From positions 310,001 through 374,000 of the forward strand of contig NZ_JADLRJ010000003.1 in NCBI RefSeq assembly GCF_015477355.1: DNA of 64,000 bases. Direction: 5' to 3'. A program made the position numbers and the translations under genes. Below, piece by piece: positions 28,770 through 37,261 of this stretch. The notes beneath the pieces are model-generated. The model saw nothing but the letters and a program-made list of their open reading frames with translations. It was not told where the DNA came from and searched no databases. Position 1 is the stretch's first letter, and each line of letters opens with the position of its first letter. The stretch comes from Nocardia blacklockiae. GTDB taxonomy: Bacteria; Actinomycetota; Actinomycetes; Mycobacteriales; Mycobacteriaceae.

Positions 28770-28916
28770 TTCACGCTACGGCGATCGTGTTGCGTTCACA
28801 ACATGATTGGTGAATCGGGGATGTTCCGAAACTGATACCGGGCGGTTGCTGAGCCGCTGTCCGCGGCCGGTGATATCCGCCGTTGCGCGATTGTGACTTG
28901 CGTCGCACAATGTATG

Positions 28917-28943
28917 CCATATGTTGTTGCCTACAACATATGG
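28917..28943. promoter_or_regulatory. palindromic operator upstream of sugar ABC operon
   Basis: CCATATGTTGT (28917-28927) and ACAACATATGG (28933-28943) are perfect 11-bp arms around 5 nt. They lie 67-93 nt upstream of the solute-binding protein ATG. The AT-rich arms stand out in this GC-rich region. The ROK repressor encoded at the end of the operon is the likely binder. Confidence 0.65.
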
Positions 28944-29009
28944 CCGCCGGCGCCCGGGACTACCGGAGCCGGGGCGCGCGGGCGGCCGCCAGTTCGAGAG
29001 GGTCACCTG

Positions 29010-30128
29010 ATGAGGACGAAAACACTTGGGGCCGTGGCGGTTGCGCTCACGGGCCTGCTGACGCTCGCGGCGTGCGGTTCGAACACCACGCGCGACGCCG
29101 GCACCACCGCGACCGTCGGCGGGGGCGGCGGCAACGGGACCGTCGGCGTCATCCTGCCGGAGACGGCGACCTCGGCCCGCTGGGAGGGATTCGACCGGCC
29201 GATGCTCCAGAAGGCGTTGAACGCGCAGGGATTCGACGCCGACATCCAGAACGCCCAGGGCGACGTGCAGAAGTTCTCCACTCTCGCCGACGGCATGATC
29301 GCGAAGGGCGTCAAGGTGCTGCTGATCGCCTCGATCAACAGCGAGGTCGGCACCGCCGTGGCCAACAAGGCGAAACGGGCGGGCATCCCCACCATCGACT
29401 ACGACCGGCTCAATCTCGGCGGATCCTCGGACTACTACGTGTCTTTCGACAACGTGCGGGTCGGCCAGTTACAGGGCCAGGGGCTGGCGGACGCGCTGAA
29501 GGACAAGCCGGGCGGCCAGGTGATCGAGATCGAGGGCGCGCCCACCGACAACAACGCCACCCTGTTCGCGCAGGGCCAGCGCAAGGCGTTGCAGCCGCTC
29601 TACGATTCCGGCGCACTGAAACTGGTGCACAGCCAGCCCATCGACGGCTGGGACAACCAGGCCGGCGGCCAGACCTTCGAGCAGTTGCTGACCGGAAACG
29701 GTGGCAAGGTCGACGGCGTGGTCGCGGCCAACGACGGCCTGGCCGGGGCGATCATCACGGTGCTCAAGAAGAACGGGCTCGCCGGAAAGGTGCCGGTGAC
29801 CGGTCAGGACGCCACCGCCGAGGGCTTGAAGGCGGTGCTGCGCGGCGACCAGTACATGACGGTGTTCAAGCCGATCCAGGACGAGGCGGAGTCGGCCGCG
29901 AAACTGGCTGTGGCGCTGGCCCGCAACGATCGGGCCGCCGCGGATTCCCTGGCCACTGCGGTGAGTCAGGATCCGAAGGGCAAGCGCGAGGTGAAATCGG
30001 TGCTGCTGGACCCGCATTCGATCACCCGCACCGAGGTGAAGCAGGTCACCCAGCTGGGTTACGTCAAGGCGAGCGAGCTGTGCACCGGCGACGTGGCGCC
30101 GATCTGCGCGCAGCTGGGCATCGCCTGA
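29010..30128 (+). CDS. sugar ABC transporter solute-binding lipoprotein (XylF/RbsB type)
   Basis: This 372-residue protein has a lipoprotein signal peptide with lipobox LAAC (Cys22). A Thr/Gly-rich linker is followed by a type-I periplasmic-binding fold (VGVILPETATSARWEGFDRP, GVKVLLIASINSE, EGAPTDNNATLF, VVAANDGLAGAIITVLK, VTGQDATAEGLKAVLRG). The sequence is closest in style to xylose-binding XylF. It is the first gene of an importer operon with ATPase, permease and ROK regulator. Xylose or a related sugar is the guess; no sugar kinase or isomerase is in the window to confirm it. Confidence 0.92.
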   Translation: MRTKTLGAVAVALTGLLTLAACGSNTTRDAGTTATVGGGGGNGTVGVILPETATSARWEGFDRPMLQKALNAQGFDADIQNAQGDVQKFSTLADGMIAKGVKVLLIASINSEVGTAVANKAKRAGIPTIDYDRLNLGGSSDYYVSFDNVRVGQLQGQGLADALKDKPGGQVIEIEGAPTDNNATLFAQGQRKALQPLYDSGALKLVHSQPIDGWDNQAGGQTFEQLLTGNGGKVDGVVAANDGLAGAIITVLKKNGLAGKVPVTGQDATAEGLKAVLRGDQYMTVFKPIQDEAESAAKLAVALARNDRAAADSLATAVSQDPKGKREVKSVLLDPHSITRTEVKQVTQLGYVKASELCTGDVAPICAQLGIA

Positions 30129-30904
30129 TGGCCGCCGAGCCGCTGCTGCGAATCACGGGGCTGAACAAGAGTTTCGGTCCCGTGCACGTGCTGCACGACG
30201 TCGAGCTGACCGCGCCCGCCGGTGAGGTCACCGCGCTGGTCGGGGACAACGGCGCGGGCAAGTCGACGCTGGTGAAGTGCATCGCCGGCATCCACGCCGC
30301 GGACTCCGGGGAGATCCGGTTCCGCGGCGAGCGGGCGCACCTGCGCGGGCCCAAGGACGCCGCCGCGCTGGGAATCGAAGTGGTGTACCAGGATCTGGCG
30401 CTGGCCGACAACCTCGACATCGTGCAGAACATGTTCCTCGGCCGCGAGCGCGGCAAACCGTGGCTGCTGGACGAGGCGAGCATGGAGGAGGCGGCGCGGC
30501 GCACGCTCGCGTCGCTGTCGGTGCGCACCGTGAAGTCGGTGCGCACGCCGGTGTCGGCGCTGTCGGGCGGGCAGCGCCAGACGGTGGCCATCGCGAAATC
30601 GGTGCTGTGGAACAGCAATCTGGTGCTGCTCGACGAGCCGACCGCCGCGCTGGGGGTGGCGCAGACCCGGCAGGTGCTGGATCTGGTGCGCCGCCTCGCC
30701 GAACAGGGCCTGGGGGTGGTGCTGATCAGCCACAACCTCGCCGACGTGTTCGAGGTGGCCGACCGGATCGCGGTGCTGTACCTGGGGCGGACCGCGGCGC
30801 AGGTGCGGGCCGCGGAGGTCACCCAGAACCAGGTGGTGGAACTGATCACCGCGGGCCGCTCGGGCGAATTGGGGTTGGCCCGGCCCGAATCCGCGGTGCT
30901 GTAG
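30128..30904 (+). CDS. sugar ABC transporter ATP-binding protein
   Basis: This 258-residue ATPase has a single nucleotide-binding domain, as in FrcA-like systems, rather than the fused double domain of RbsA/XylG. Walker A GDNGAGKSTL, signature LSGGQRQTV, Walker B LVLLDEPTAALG and H-loop LISHN are present. Its ATG overlaps the stop of the binding protein gene by one base (TGATG), so the two are coupled. Confidence 0.93.
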   Translation: MAAEPLLRITGLNKSFGPVHVLHDVELTAPAGEVTALVGDNGAGKSTLVKCIAGIHAADSGEIRFRGERAHLRGPKDAAALGIEVVYQDLALADNLDIVQNMFLGRERGKPWLLDEASMEEAARRTLASLSVRTVKSVRTPVSALSGGQRQTVAIAKSVLWNSNLVLLDEPTAALGVAQTRQVLDLVRRLAEQGLGVVLISHNLADVFEVADRIAVLYLGRTAAQVRAAEVTQNQVVELITAGRSGELGLARPESAVL

Positions 30905-30919
30905 CAGGAAGACGATGTG

Positions 30920-32326
30920 ATGACGCAAGTTTCGGACGCCGCGGTGTCGGATTTCGGGATCGATACGACCACCGTGTCCACGGCGGAGGCGGTGCGCGAC
31001 TACCTCGCCCGGGTGCGGGGCGGCGAGACGGGGTCGCTGCCCGCGCTGCTGGGCCTGGTGGTGCTGGTGGTGTTGTTCGCGTCGCTGTCGGACGTGTTCC
31101 TCTCGCTCAACAACATCGCCAATCTGCTCGCGCAGGGGGCCGGGCAGACCATCATCGCGATGGGCATCGTGTACGTGCTGCTGCTCGGCGAGATCGATCT
31201 GTCGGCGGGGACCGCGTCCGGGGTGGCGGGCGCGGTGCTGGCGATGCACTACGTCGAGGACGGGAATCTGTTGTCGGGCATGGGGAACACGGTGTTCGTC
31301 GTGTTCAACGGGCTGCTGGTGCTGGCCGCCGTGCTCGCCGCGCTGCTGCGGGTGTGGCCCGGGGTGGTGCTGTCGCTGCTCGGCGTGGTGATCACGCTGG
31401 TGGGATTTCCGGGCAACCCGTGGATCGAGATGCTGCTGGCGGTGTGTGTCGGCGCGGCAATCGGGTCGATCACCGGGTTCCTGATCGCGCGGATCGGCAT
31501 GCCGTCGTTCGTGGTGACGCTGGCGCTGTTCCTGGCCTGGCAGGGCGCGATCCTGCAACTGATCGGCGAGGGCGGGGTGCTGGGGATCAGTTCCTCGCAC
31601 GTACTGGATCAGGTGGCGAACGGGAATCTGTCGGTGGTCGGGAGCTGGGTGCTGTTCGTCGTGGCCGCCGGTGGGTATGCGGCGGTCACGCTGATCGGGC
31701 ACTTCCGCAGGCGGGCAAAGGGTTTGGTGACGCGGCCGACGCCGCTGGTGGTGGTCAAGGTCGGGGTGCTCGCGGTATTGGCCGCGGTGGCCACGGCGCT
31801 GCTGACGGTGAATCGGTCGCCGAGTCCGCTGATCGAGATCTCCGGTGTGCCGTATGTGGTGCCGATCGTGCTGGTGCTCTTGGTGATCGGGACCTTCGTG
31901 CTCAACCGCACCGTCTACGGGCGGCACCTGTACGCCACCGGCGGCAACCGCGAAGCAGCACGACGCGCCGGGATCAATGTGATCCGGTTGCGGGCAAGTG
32001 TTTTCGTGATCTGCTCGGCCTGCGCGGCAGTGGGCGCGATCGTGTACTCGTCGAAGGTGGGTTCGGTGGATCCGCAGGCCGGCGGGTTGAACACGCTGCT
32101 GTTCGCGGTGGGCGCGGCGGTGATCGGCGGGACCTCGCTGTTCGGCGGCAAGGGGCGGGTCGCGGACGCGGTGATCGGCGGTGCGGTACTGGCGGTGGTT
32201 TCGAACGGGCTCGGGTTGCTGCGGCAGCCCGCGGCGGTGGTGTCGATCGTGACGGGGCTCGTGCTGCTGCTGGCGGCCACCGTCGATGCCGTGTCGCGAC
32301 GTCGGGCCGCCGCGAGCGGGCGATGA
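30920..32326 (+). CDS. sugar ABC transporter permease (XylH/RbsC type)
   Basis: This protein of about 468 residues (ATG at 30920; a GTG one codon earlier is possible) has ten or more membrane segments. The family loop VLLLGEIDLSAGTASGVAGAV and the C-terminal GGNREAARRAGINVIRLRASVFV / GGTSLFGGKGRV motifs are clear. The long extra central region is typical of XylH rather than RbsC. It begins 15 nt after the ATPase stop. Confidence 0.92.
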   Translation: MTQVSDAAVSDFGIDTTTVSTAEAVRDYLARVRGGETGSLPALLGLVVLVVLFASLSDVFLSLNNIANLLAQGAGQTIIAMGIVYVLLLGEIDLSAGTASGVAGAVLAMHYVEDGNLLSGMGNTVFVVFNGLLVLAAVLAALLRVWPGVVLSLLGVVITLVGFPGNPWIEMLLAVCVGAAIGSITGFLIARIGMPSFVVTLALFLAWQGAILQLIGEGGVLGISSSHVLDQVANGNLSVVGSWVLFVVAAGGYAAVTLIGHFRRRAKGLVTRPTPLVVVKVGVLAVLAAVATALLTVNRSPSPLIEISGVPYVVPIVLVLLVIGTFVLNRTVYGRHLYATGGNREAARRAGINVIRLRASVFVICSACAAVGAIVYSSKVGSVDPQAGGLNTLLFAVGAAVIGGTSLFGGKGRVADAVIGGAVLAVVSNGLGLLRQPAAVVSIVTGLVLLLAATVDAVSRRRAAASGR

Positions 32327-32413
32327 GCGCGTGGCGAGTCTCGGTGGTGGCGAGGGTTTCACCCGCTCGTCCCGGTGGTGGCGGTTGGAGGCGGCAATGC
32401 TATTGATGACTCC

Positions 32414-33571
32414 ATGACCGTCGCCCGGCCGGACGAGGTGCGCCGCTACAACCGGGCCGCCCTGTTGCGGTTGCTGCACAAGGGCGGCCCGACCACGCGC
32501 GCCGCGCTGTCCACCGAACTGGGGCTCAACCGGTCCACCATCAAGATGCTGGTGGACGGGCTGGCCGGGGACGGCGTGGTGGAGGAGCGGGTGCCGCGGC
32601 TGGCGCAGGGGGCGGGGCGGCCGTCGCTGCTGGTGCTGCCGCAGGCGCAGGCGGTGGTGGTGCTGGCCGTCGACGTGCAGGTCGAGCATGCGGGAATCGC
32701 GTTGGTCGGGCTCGGCGGTGAGATTCTGGGGCGCAACAGCTGGAATCTGCGCGGGCGGCAGCGCGAACCGGAGGAAGTGGTGTGCCACGTCGCGGAGTCG
32801 GCCGCCCTGCTGGCGCAGGACCTGGGTCTCCGGCCGGTGGCGGCGGGCGTGTCGGTGCCGGGCATCGTGCGGCGGTCCGACGGAATGGTGCACGGCGCGG
32901 CCAATCTCGGCTGGCTGGACGTGCCGCTCGGGGAACGGATGGGCACCGCCCTCGGCGTCCCCGTGGTGGTGGGCAACGACGCCGAACTCGGCGCCCTGGC
33001 CGAATTCGTGCGCGGCGTGGGGCGCGGCGCCTCCGACGCCGTGTTCGTCTCCGCCGACGTCGGTGTCGGCGGCGGCATCATCGCCCAGGGCGCCCTGCTG
33101 CGCGGCTCGGCCGGCTACCTCGGCGAAATCGGCCACATGACAGTGCGTCCCGGCGGCCGCCGCTGCCACTGCGGCAACGTCGGCTGCTGGGAGACCGAGG
33201 TCGGCGAGGCCGCCCTCCGCCGCGCCCTCGGCCTCGGCGAGGGCCGCCCCCGCGGCGCGATCGTCGCGGAACTCCATGAGCTGCAACGTGATCCCGACCC
33301 GGTAGCCCGCCTCGGCGACTACGTCGACTGGCTCATCCTCGGCTTGGTCAACGTAGTCAACGTCTTCGGCCCCGAACTCGTCGTCCTCGGCGACCTCTTC
33401 ACCGCCCTCCCCACCCCCGTAGTCGACCGAGCCCGCGCCGAAGTCCGCGCCCGCAGCATGGTCAGCCGCGCCCAGGGCGGCGTCCGCATAGAAAAATCCA
33501 CCCTCGGCCCAGACCTGAAACTCCTGGGTGCAGCAGAGGCCGCTTTCGACTCCGTCCTGACCAGGGTCTGA
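32414..33571 (+). CDS. ROK-family transcriptional repressor
   Basis: This 385-residue protein has an N-terminal winged HTH (NRAALLRLLHKGGPTTRAALSTELGLNRSTIKMLVDGL, about 12-50) followed by a ROK sugar-kinase-like domain. The ROK zinc motif is intact (GHMTVRPGG, CHCGNVGCWE). It follows the transporter operon by 87 nt on the same strand and very likely represses it through the palindrome at 28917-28943, with the imported sugar as inducer. There is no sign of a functional kinase active site. Confidence 0.9.
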   Translation: MTVARPDEVRRYNRAALLRLLHKGGPTTRAALSTELGLNRSTIKMLVDGLAGDGVVEERVPRLAQGAGRPSLLVLPQAQAVVVLAVDVQVEHAGIALVGLGGEILGRNSWNLRGRQREPEEVVCHVAESAALLAQDLGLRPVAAGVSVPGIVRRSDGMVHGAANLGWLDVPLGERMGTALGVPVVVGNDAELGALAEFVRGVGRGASDAVFVSADVGVGGGIIAQGALLRGSAGYLGEIGHMTVRPGGRRCHCGNVGCWETEVGEAALRRALGLGEGRPRGAIVAELHELQRDPDPVARLGDYVDWLILGLVNVVNVFGPELVVLGDLFTALPTPVVDRARAEVRARSMVSRAQGGVRIEKSTLGPDLKLLGAAEAAFDSVLTRV

Positions 33572-33592
33572 GCATTCGCCCGATGCGTGGTG

Positions 33593-34287
33593 CTATTCGA
33601 TCGGGGACTGTTCCTTCGGGCGGTATCTGAGTAGTGCGATGTCGTCGATTTGCGTGACGTCGACGAGGTGCATGCGGCGGCGGGTGCCGCCTGGGTAGTT
33701 GGCCGGGTTTACGAATCGGGGGCGTCGGTTTCGCCGATCAGGAGTGGTGCGACGGCGACGTGGAGTTCGTCGGCGAGGCCGGCGGAGAGTACGGCGGTGT
33801 GGATGCTGGTGCCGCCTTCGATCATCAATTGCCGGATGCCTCGGTTTCCGAGATCGTCCAGCAGCGCGCCGAAGTCGACTTCCTTTCCGAGAGACACCAC
33901 GGTCGCGAGTTCGCCGAGGCGGTCCCGAAGTTTCTCCGCGCCGCCGTCGGTGGTGTAGACGATCGGTCGCTGCTCCTCCACCCCGTGATGCCAGAATTTG
34001 GCTGCCGGATCGAGATCACCGGATGCGGTGACCACCACCTTCAGCAGGTGCCCCGGTTTCCCCGCCGCGATGCGCGCGGCACGCCGGGCCTCACTCTTGA
34101 TGATCAGCCGAGGATTGTCGCGCCGCAACGTCTCCGCGCCGATGAGAATCGCATCGGACTCCGCCCGCACCTGATCCACGCGGTCGAAATCCCGAGCGTT
34201 CGACAGATGCAGGCGCTCAGGAATCGTGTCGTCGATATAGCCGTCGACACTGACCGCGACTGACAGCACTACATACGGTCGGGCCAA
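33593..34287 (-). pseudogene. RibD C-terminal / dihydrofolate-reductase-family protein, frameshifted
   Basis: The intact part reads PYVVLSVAVSVDGYIDD, then DAILIGAETLRRDNPRL, LMIEGGTSIHT and LHVAVAPLLIGETDAP, the RibD_C reductase fold. After DAP the frame hits TAA (33709-33711). One base later, the other frame continues with the expected family C-terminus (RFVNPANYPGG, RMHLVDVTQIDDIALLRYR) to TAG at 33593. The slip lies in a run of five C (minus strand; 33715-33719), where six would restore the frame. A TTG at 34287 with AAGGA upstream is the best start. It would otherwise encode about 231 residues. The gene overlaps the end of the upstream XRE gene by 19 nt. Confidence 0.8.
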
Positions 34288-35606
34288 CCCGAGTCCTTCC
34301 ACTCTTCGTACTCGTCGACGAACTCGCCGACCCCCGCTTGCCTACTGGCGACGTCGATCGTTTCCCTCAGCTGTACCACCTTCGCCATGATCCGCCCGGA
34401 TTCGGTGCCGATCCCGATCCGCAAGGCTTCGACCCCGAGCCGCGCCGCGGGCTCGATCTCACCGGCAGCCATATGCGCAACAGCCGCGCGCGCCAGGTAG
34501 ACCCCTCCGTCACGGGGATATCCCGTCTGCATCCGATCGGTGGCGTCGGCGAACTGCCGAGTGGCGGAGGCGAAGTCGCCTGTTTCGGCGGAACTGTGCG
34601 CCTGGTGGGCGTCGATATACGACTGATCGAGGAAGAACCCCCAAGCCGGATCGGTCTCGGCTCGGTCGACCGTCCCGCGCGCCGAGTCGTAGGCACGTGC
34701 ACTGCCGTTCGGGTCGCCCGCCAAGGCGCGGGCGTGTGCTCCGAACGTGACCGCAGCCGCGGCGAACAATGAATCCGGAGGTGCCGAACGCCTGGCTTCC
34801 TCGGCGAACTCCTGGCCGCCTTCGTAATCGTGCATGTCGCAGGCCAATTGACTCATCCGCACCAAGGAGAGCCCGACATAGTGGCTGTCGCCGAGTTGAT
34901 GCGACCAAGTCAGAGCCTTCTCCGCCCACCGCTGCGACTCGTCGAACATGTGCTGATCCTGCAGTTGCCACGCCGCGGTTTCCGCGTACATCGCCAGCAG
35001 GCGCAGGATGGATTGGGAGTCGACAACTTTGGCCGCACGTAGAGCTTGCATGCGCTTGATGGCCGTGAGTACTTCCGGCAAAGTTTCTCTCGACCTGTAC
35101 AGGTTGTCGGATTCGATGATCGACATCCGCTTGTCGAGAAAGTGTCGAATGTGGTCGATATCGGTATTCGCGAACAGCGCGGCCAACGGCCCCGCCGACA
35201 GGGCGGCACCGGCTACACCAGCGCCGATGCCTAGAACGAAATCGCGTCGCGGAACCGGCACCAGGATCACCTCTCCCGTTGACATGCGTGTCGGCAACAA
35301 CACGCAGTCTCCGTCGGCGGCATTGTCGCGCAGCACGCCTGTCTCCTGCGCCGCAATATCGACGGTAGCGGGACTATCGAGGATCGACCAGAAGCGTTGA
35401 ACCACATCATTTTCGGCCTGCCGTAGCATCCGGTCCATGCGCTGGGCGTAGCGCGGCGTGAGTCGGATGGTCTCCTTACGCCGTTCCCACTTCTTAACAG
35501 CTTCTACCGAAACCCCGGCCCAAGCAGCGAATCCGTCTTGGCCCAATCGAGTCGCCTCTCGCAAGGCGGCTACTTCGCGGCCGGTCCATCTCGTGCACAC
35601 AGTCAT
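34269..35606 (-). CDS. XRE-family regulator with C-terminal TPR-like domain
   Basis: This is a 445-residue protein. The N-terminal HTH reads VAALREATRLGQDGFAAWAGVSVEAVKKWERR. A hydrophobic stretch after an Arg pair (RRDFVLGIGAGVAGAALSAG, about 125-145) looks like a Tat-type signal placed inside the protein. The rest is TPR-like helices (YAETAAWQLQDQHMFDESQRWAEKAL, ARLGVEALRIG). This layout is known in actinobacterial NsdA-like regulators. It overlaps the frameshifted reductase gene downstream and is divergent from two orphan genes. Confidence 0.82.
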   Translation of the reverse strand: MTVCTRWTGREVAALREATRLGQDGFAAWAGVSVEAVKKWERRKETIRLTPRYAQRMDRMLRQAENDVVQRFWSILDSPATVDIAAQETGVLRDNAADGDCVLLPTRMSTGEVILVPVPRRDFVLGIGAGVAGAALSAGPLAALFANTDIDHIRHFLDKRMSIIESDNLYRSRETLPEVLTAIKRMQALRAAKVVDSQSILRLLAMYAETAAWQLQDQHMFDESQRWAEKALTWSHQLGDSHYVGLSLVRMSQLACDMHDYEGGQEFAEEARRSAPPDSLFAAAAVTFGAHARALAGDPNGSARAYDSARGTVDRAETDPAWGFFLDQSYIDAHQAHSSAETGDFASATRQFADATDRMQTGYPRDGGVYLARAAVAHMAAGEIEPAARLGVEALRIGIGTESGRIMAKVVQLRETIDVASRQAGVGEFVDEYEEWKDSGWPDRM

Positions 35607-35783
35607 CCGTTGAGCCCCCAATCAACAGGTAGCGAGTGCACCGAGGGTACCCCGCCGATCCCTCGTCGGTACCTGGTCTGACCAGGCCTATCGCGAAAAG
35701 GTTGAGGTGGCTCTCTCGCCACGTGTTGCGTGATCGCTCGGCGGTGGGAGTCGCCACCAACCAACGCAAGGAGGCAACGGTCG

Positions 35784-36095
35784 ATGAGGACACATCCGAC
35801 GGCGTTCGCCTGGGTGGACCCGGACACCAGCGAGTCGTCGGAGCTGGACAAGCCCAGGGTGCGTCGGCTCGCGCGGCGTCTCGGGTACCGCCTGTACTGG
35901 CCTCCGCCTTCCCTGCTCCCGGTGATCGATCAGGTGCGTGCCGCTGACGTCGATGTGGTTCTCGTGCCGTCGCCGGGGCATCTCGACGTAATGCAGTTGC
36001 ACGCGCTGATGTGCTTCGTGGATGTCGAATCCGCCTTGCCGCGAATGAGTTTCGGTCGTTGGACGACTGTCTCGAGCCACCTGGAACGGTCATGA
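35784..36095 (+). CDS. hypothetical protein, resolvase-N-terminus-like
   Basis: This is a 103-residue protein from an ATG with AGGAGG 9 nt upstream. The sequence (AFAWVDPD at the start, then RRLARRLGYRLYWPPP and ADVDVVLVPSPGHLDVMQLHALM) has a Rossmann-like alternation. It faintly resembles the N-terminal part of small serine recombinases without the catalytic Ser. I do not recognise a named family. It is divergent from the XRE/TPR regulator and overlaps the next gene by 4 nt (ATGA). Confidence 0.7.
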   Translation: MRTHPTAFAWVDPDTSESSELDKPRVRRLARRLGYRLYWPPPSLLPVIDQVRAADVDVVLVPSPGHLDVMQLHALMCFVDVESALPRMSFGRWTTVSSHLERS

Positions 36096-36412
36096 ATGCT
36101 GCGGTCGTCTGGTCGGTGATGTCGGGGCTGGCCGCAATCGCTGCGGGCGCGGTGTTCTTACTGCTGCGCCCCGATCACAAACTGGATGACAGCAGGGACG
36201 AGGGACGCGACAGCGCGGCGTCGGGACGGCTCGGATGTTCGAGAGAGTGGAGTCACGAGGAGCAGGGGCATGTCGTGACTGTGGCGGATGCGCATCGGAT
36301 TATGCAGGCCCACAGGAGATGCGGTCGTGAGGACTGTCCGCGCAAGGCGCTGGCGTATCGGGTGCTCGTGGAAGCTCGGCGCATTACGCCGGATTCGGGG
36401 AGGGTGCGGTAG
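36092..36412 (+). CDS. small membrane protein of two-gene orphan operon
   Basis: This 106-residue protein has an N-terminal membrane helix (VVWSVMSGLAAIAAGAVFLLL) followed by a soluble part. The soluble part has two cysteines (RRCGREDC) and a helix (CPRKALAYRVLVEARRI) that may bind metal or nucleic acid. The ATG overlaps the preceding stop, so it is coupled to the 103-residue protein. Function is unknown. Such pairs next to XRE/TPR regulators recur in Nocardia-like genomes, as far as I recall; that is not proven here. Confidence 0.7.
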   Translation: MNAAVVWSVMSGLAAIAAGAVFLLLRPDHKLDDSRDEGRDSAASGRLGCSREWSHEEQGHVVTVADAHRIMQAHRRCGREDCPRKALAYRVLVEARRITPDSGRVR

Positions 36413-36420
36413 GGCAGGGG

Positions 36421-37194
36421 TTATAGGCGGAAGAGGTGGTGGGCGGTTTCGCCGAGGACGAGGGTGCGGATTTGGAGGGAAGGGGTGGTGCGTTCGATTG
36501 CGAGGCGGGTTAGGAGGGGGTCGCCGTAGGGGGCGTCGGAGCCGTAGAGGGTGCGGTCGGGGAGTTCGGTTATGGCTAGGCGGATTGCGAAAATTATTGG
36601 GGTTGTGGAGAGTTCGAGGTAGAGGTTGGGGGTTTGGCGGGCGAGGTCGATGGCTTGCATCCAGTGGGGGCCGCCGAGTTGGGAGATTACGACGGGGACT
36701 TGGGGGTGGCGGTGGGCCAAGGTTGCCAGGGTTCGGAGGTCGGCGGCTGTGGTGGGGGCTGCGCCGTGGACGACGACCGGGAGGCCGGGGTGGTCGGAGG
36801 CGGCTCGGAGTACGGGTTCCAGGAGTGCGGCCTCGCCTGGTGGGGGAGTCAGTTCGCCGATGCCGTGGAGGCCGCGGTCGACAATGTCGTGTTGGACGAG
36901 TGCGCCGATGTCCGGGTCGTTCAGGGGTAGCGAGCCGAAGCCGATGAAGCGGTCGGGGTGGGTGGTGAGGGTGGCGTCGAGTTCGTGGCGGGCAGTCTCG
37001 CGGCCCGATTCGCCTTGGCCCGCAAGGGCTTTGTGCAGCAGGTCCATTTCGGTGCGCAGCTCGGCGAGATTCGCGGCGCGTTCCGGGTGGGGGCGGGTCA
37101 TGAACAGGACGGCGCGGTCGACGCCCGCCTCGTCCAGCAGGGCGATGTGCTGGTCGACGGGGTCGTGAACGTGGCTGTGGGCGTCGATGATCAA
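36421..37194 (-). CDS. amidohydrolase-family protein (TIM-barrel, amidohydrolase 2 type)
   Basis: This 257-residue protein starts at a TTG with AGGAG upstream. Metal-binding HSHVHD (HxH) is at the N-terminus, and FIGFGSLPLND, VVVHGA and a late Asp motif YGSDAPYGDP follow. This matches the ACMSD/amidohydrolase-2 group of decarboxylases and hydrolases. The substrate is unknown. It is divergent from the MerR regulator, which probably controls it from the shared operator. Confidence 0.85.
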   Translation of the reverse strand: MIIDAHSHVHDPVDQHIALLDEAGVDRAVLFMTRPHPERAANLAELRTEMDLLHKALAGQGESGRETARHELDATLTTHPDRFIGFGSLPLNDPDIGALVQHDIVDRGLHGIGELTPPPGEAALLEPVLRAASDHPGLPVVVHGAAPTTAADLRTLATLAHRHPQVPVVISQLGGPHWMQAIDLARQTPNLYLELSTTPIIFAIRLAITELPDRTLYGSDAPYGDPLLTRLAIERTTPSLQIRTLVLGETAHHLFRL

Positions 37195-37237
37195 CGTGGC
37201 TCCTCGGGAATCGGCTACTGCACGGCAGTGTTGATCC

Positions 37238-37259
37238 CTGACACCATGGGAAGGTCAAG
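37238..37259. promoter_or_regulatory. MerR-type operator in the divergent promoter
   Basis: On the minus strand the site reads CTTGACCTTCCCATGGTGTCAG. It is an imperfect inverted repeat that includes a -35-like TTGACC. MerR-family operators typically sit in an overlong spacer just after such a -35. It lies between the MerR gene ATG (37262) and the amidohydrolase TTG (37194). Confidence 0.55.
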
Positions 37260-37261
37260 TC

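Noticed and set aside
30059-33286. Very long open frame antisense to the sugar ABC operon and ROK gene
   Set aside because: It lies opposite four intact genes, and its Arg/His/Gln-rich translation is the typical shadow of high-GC coding DNA.
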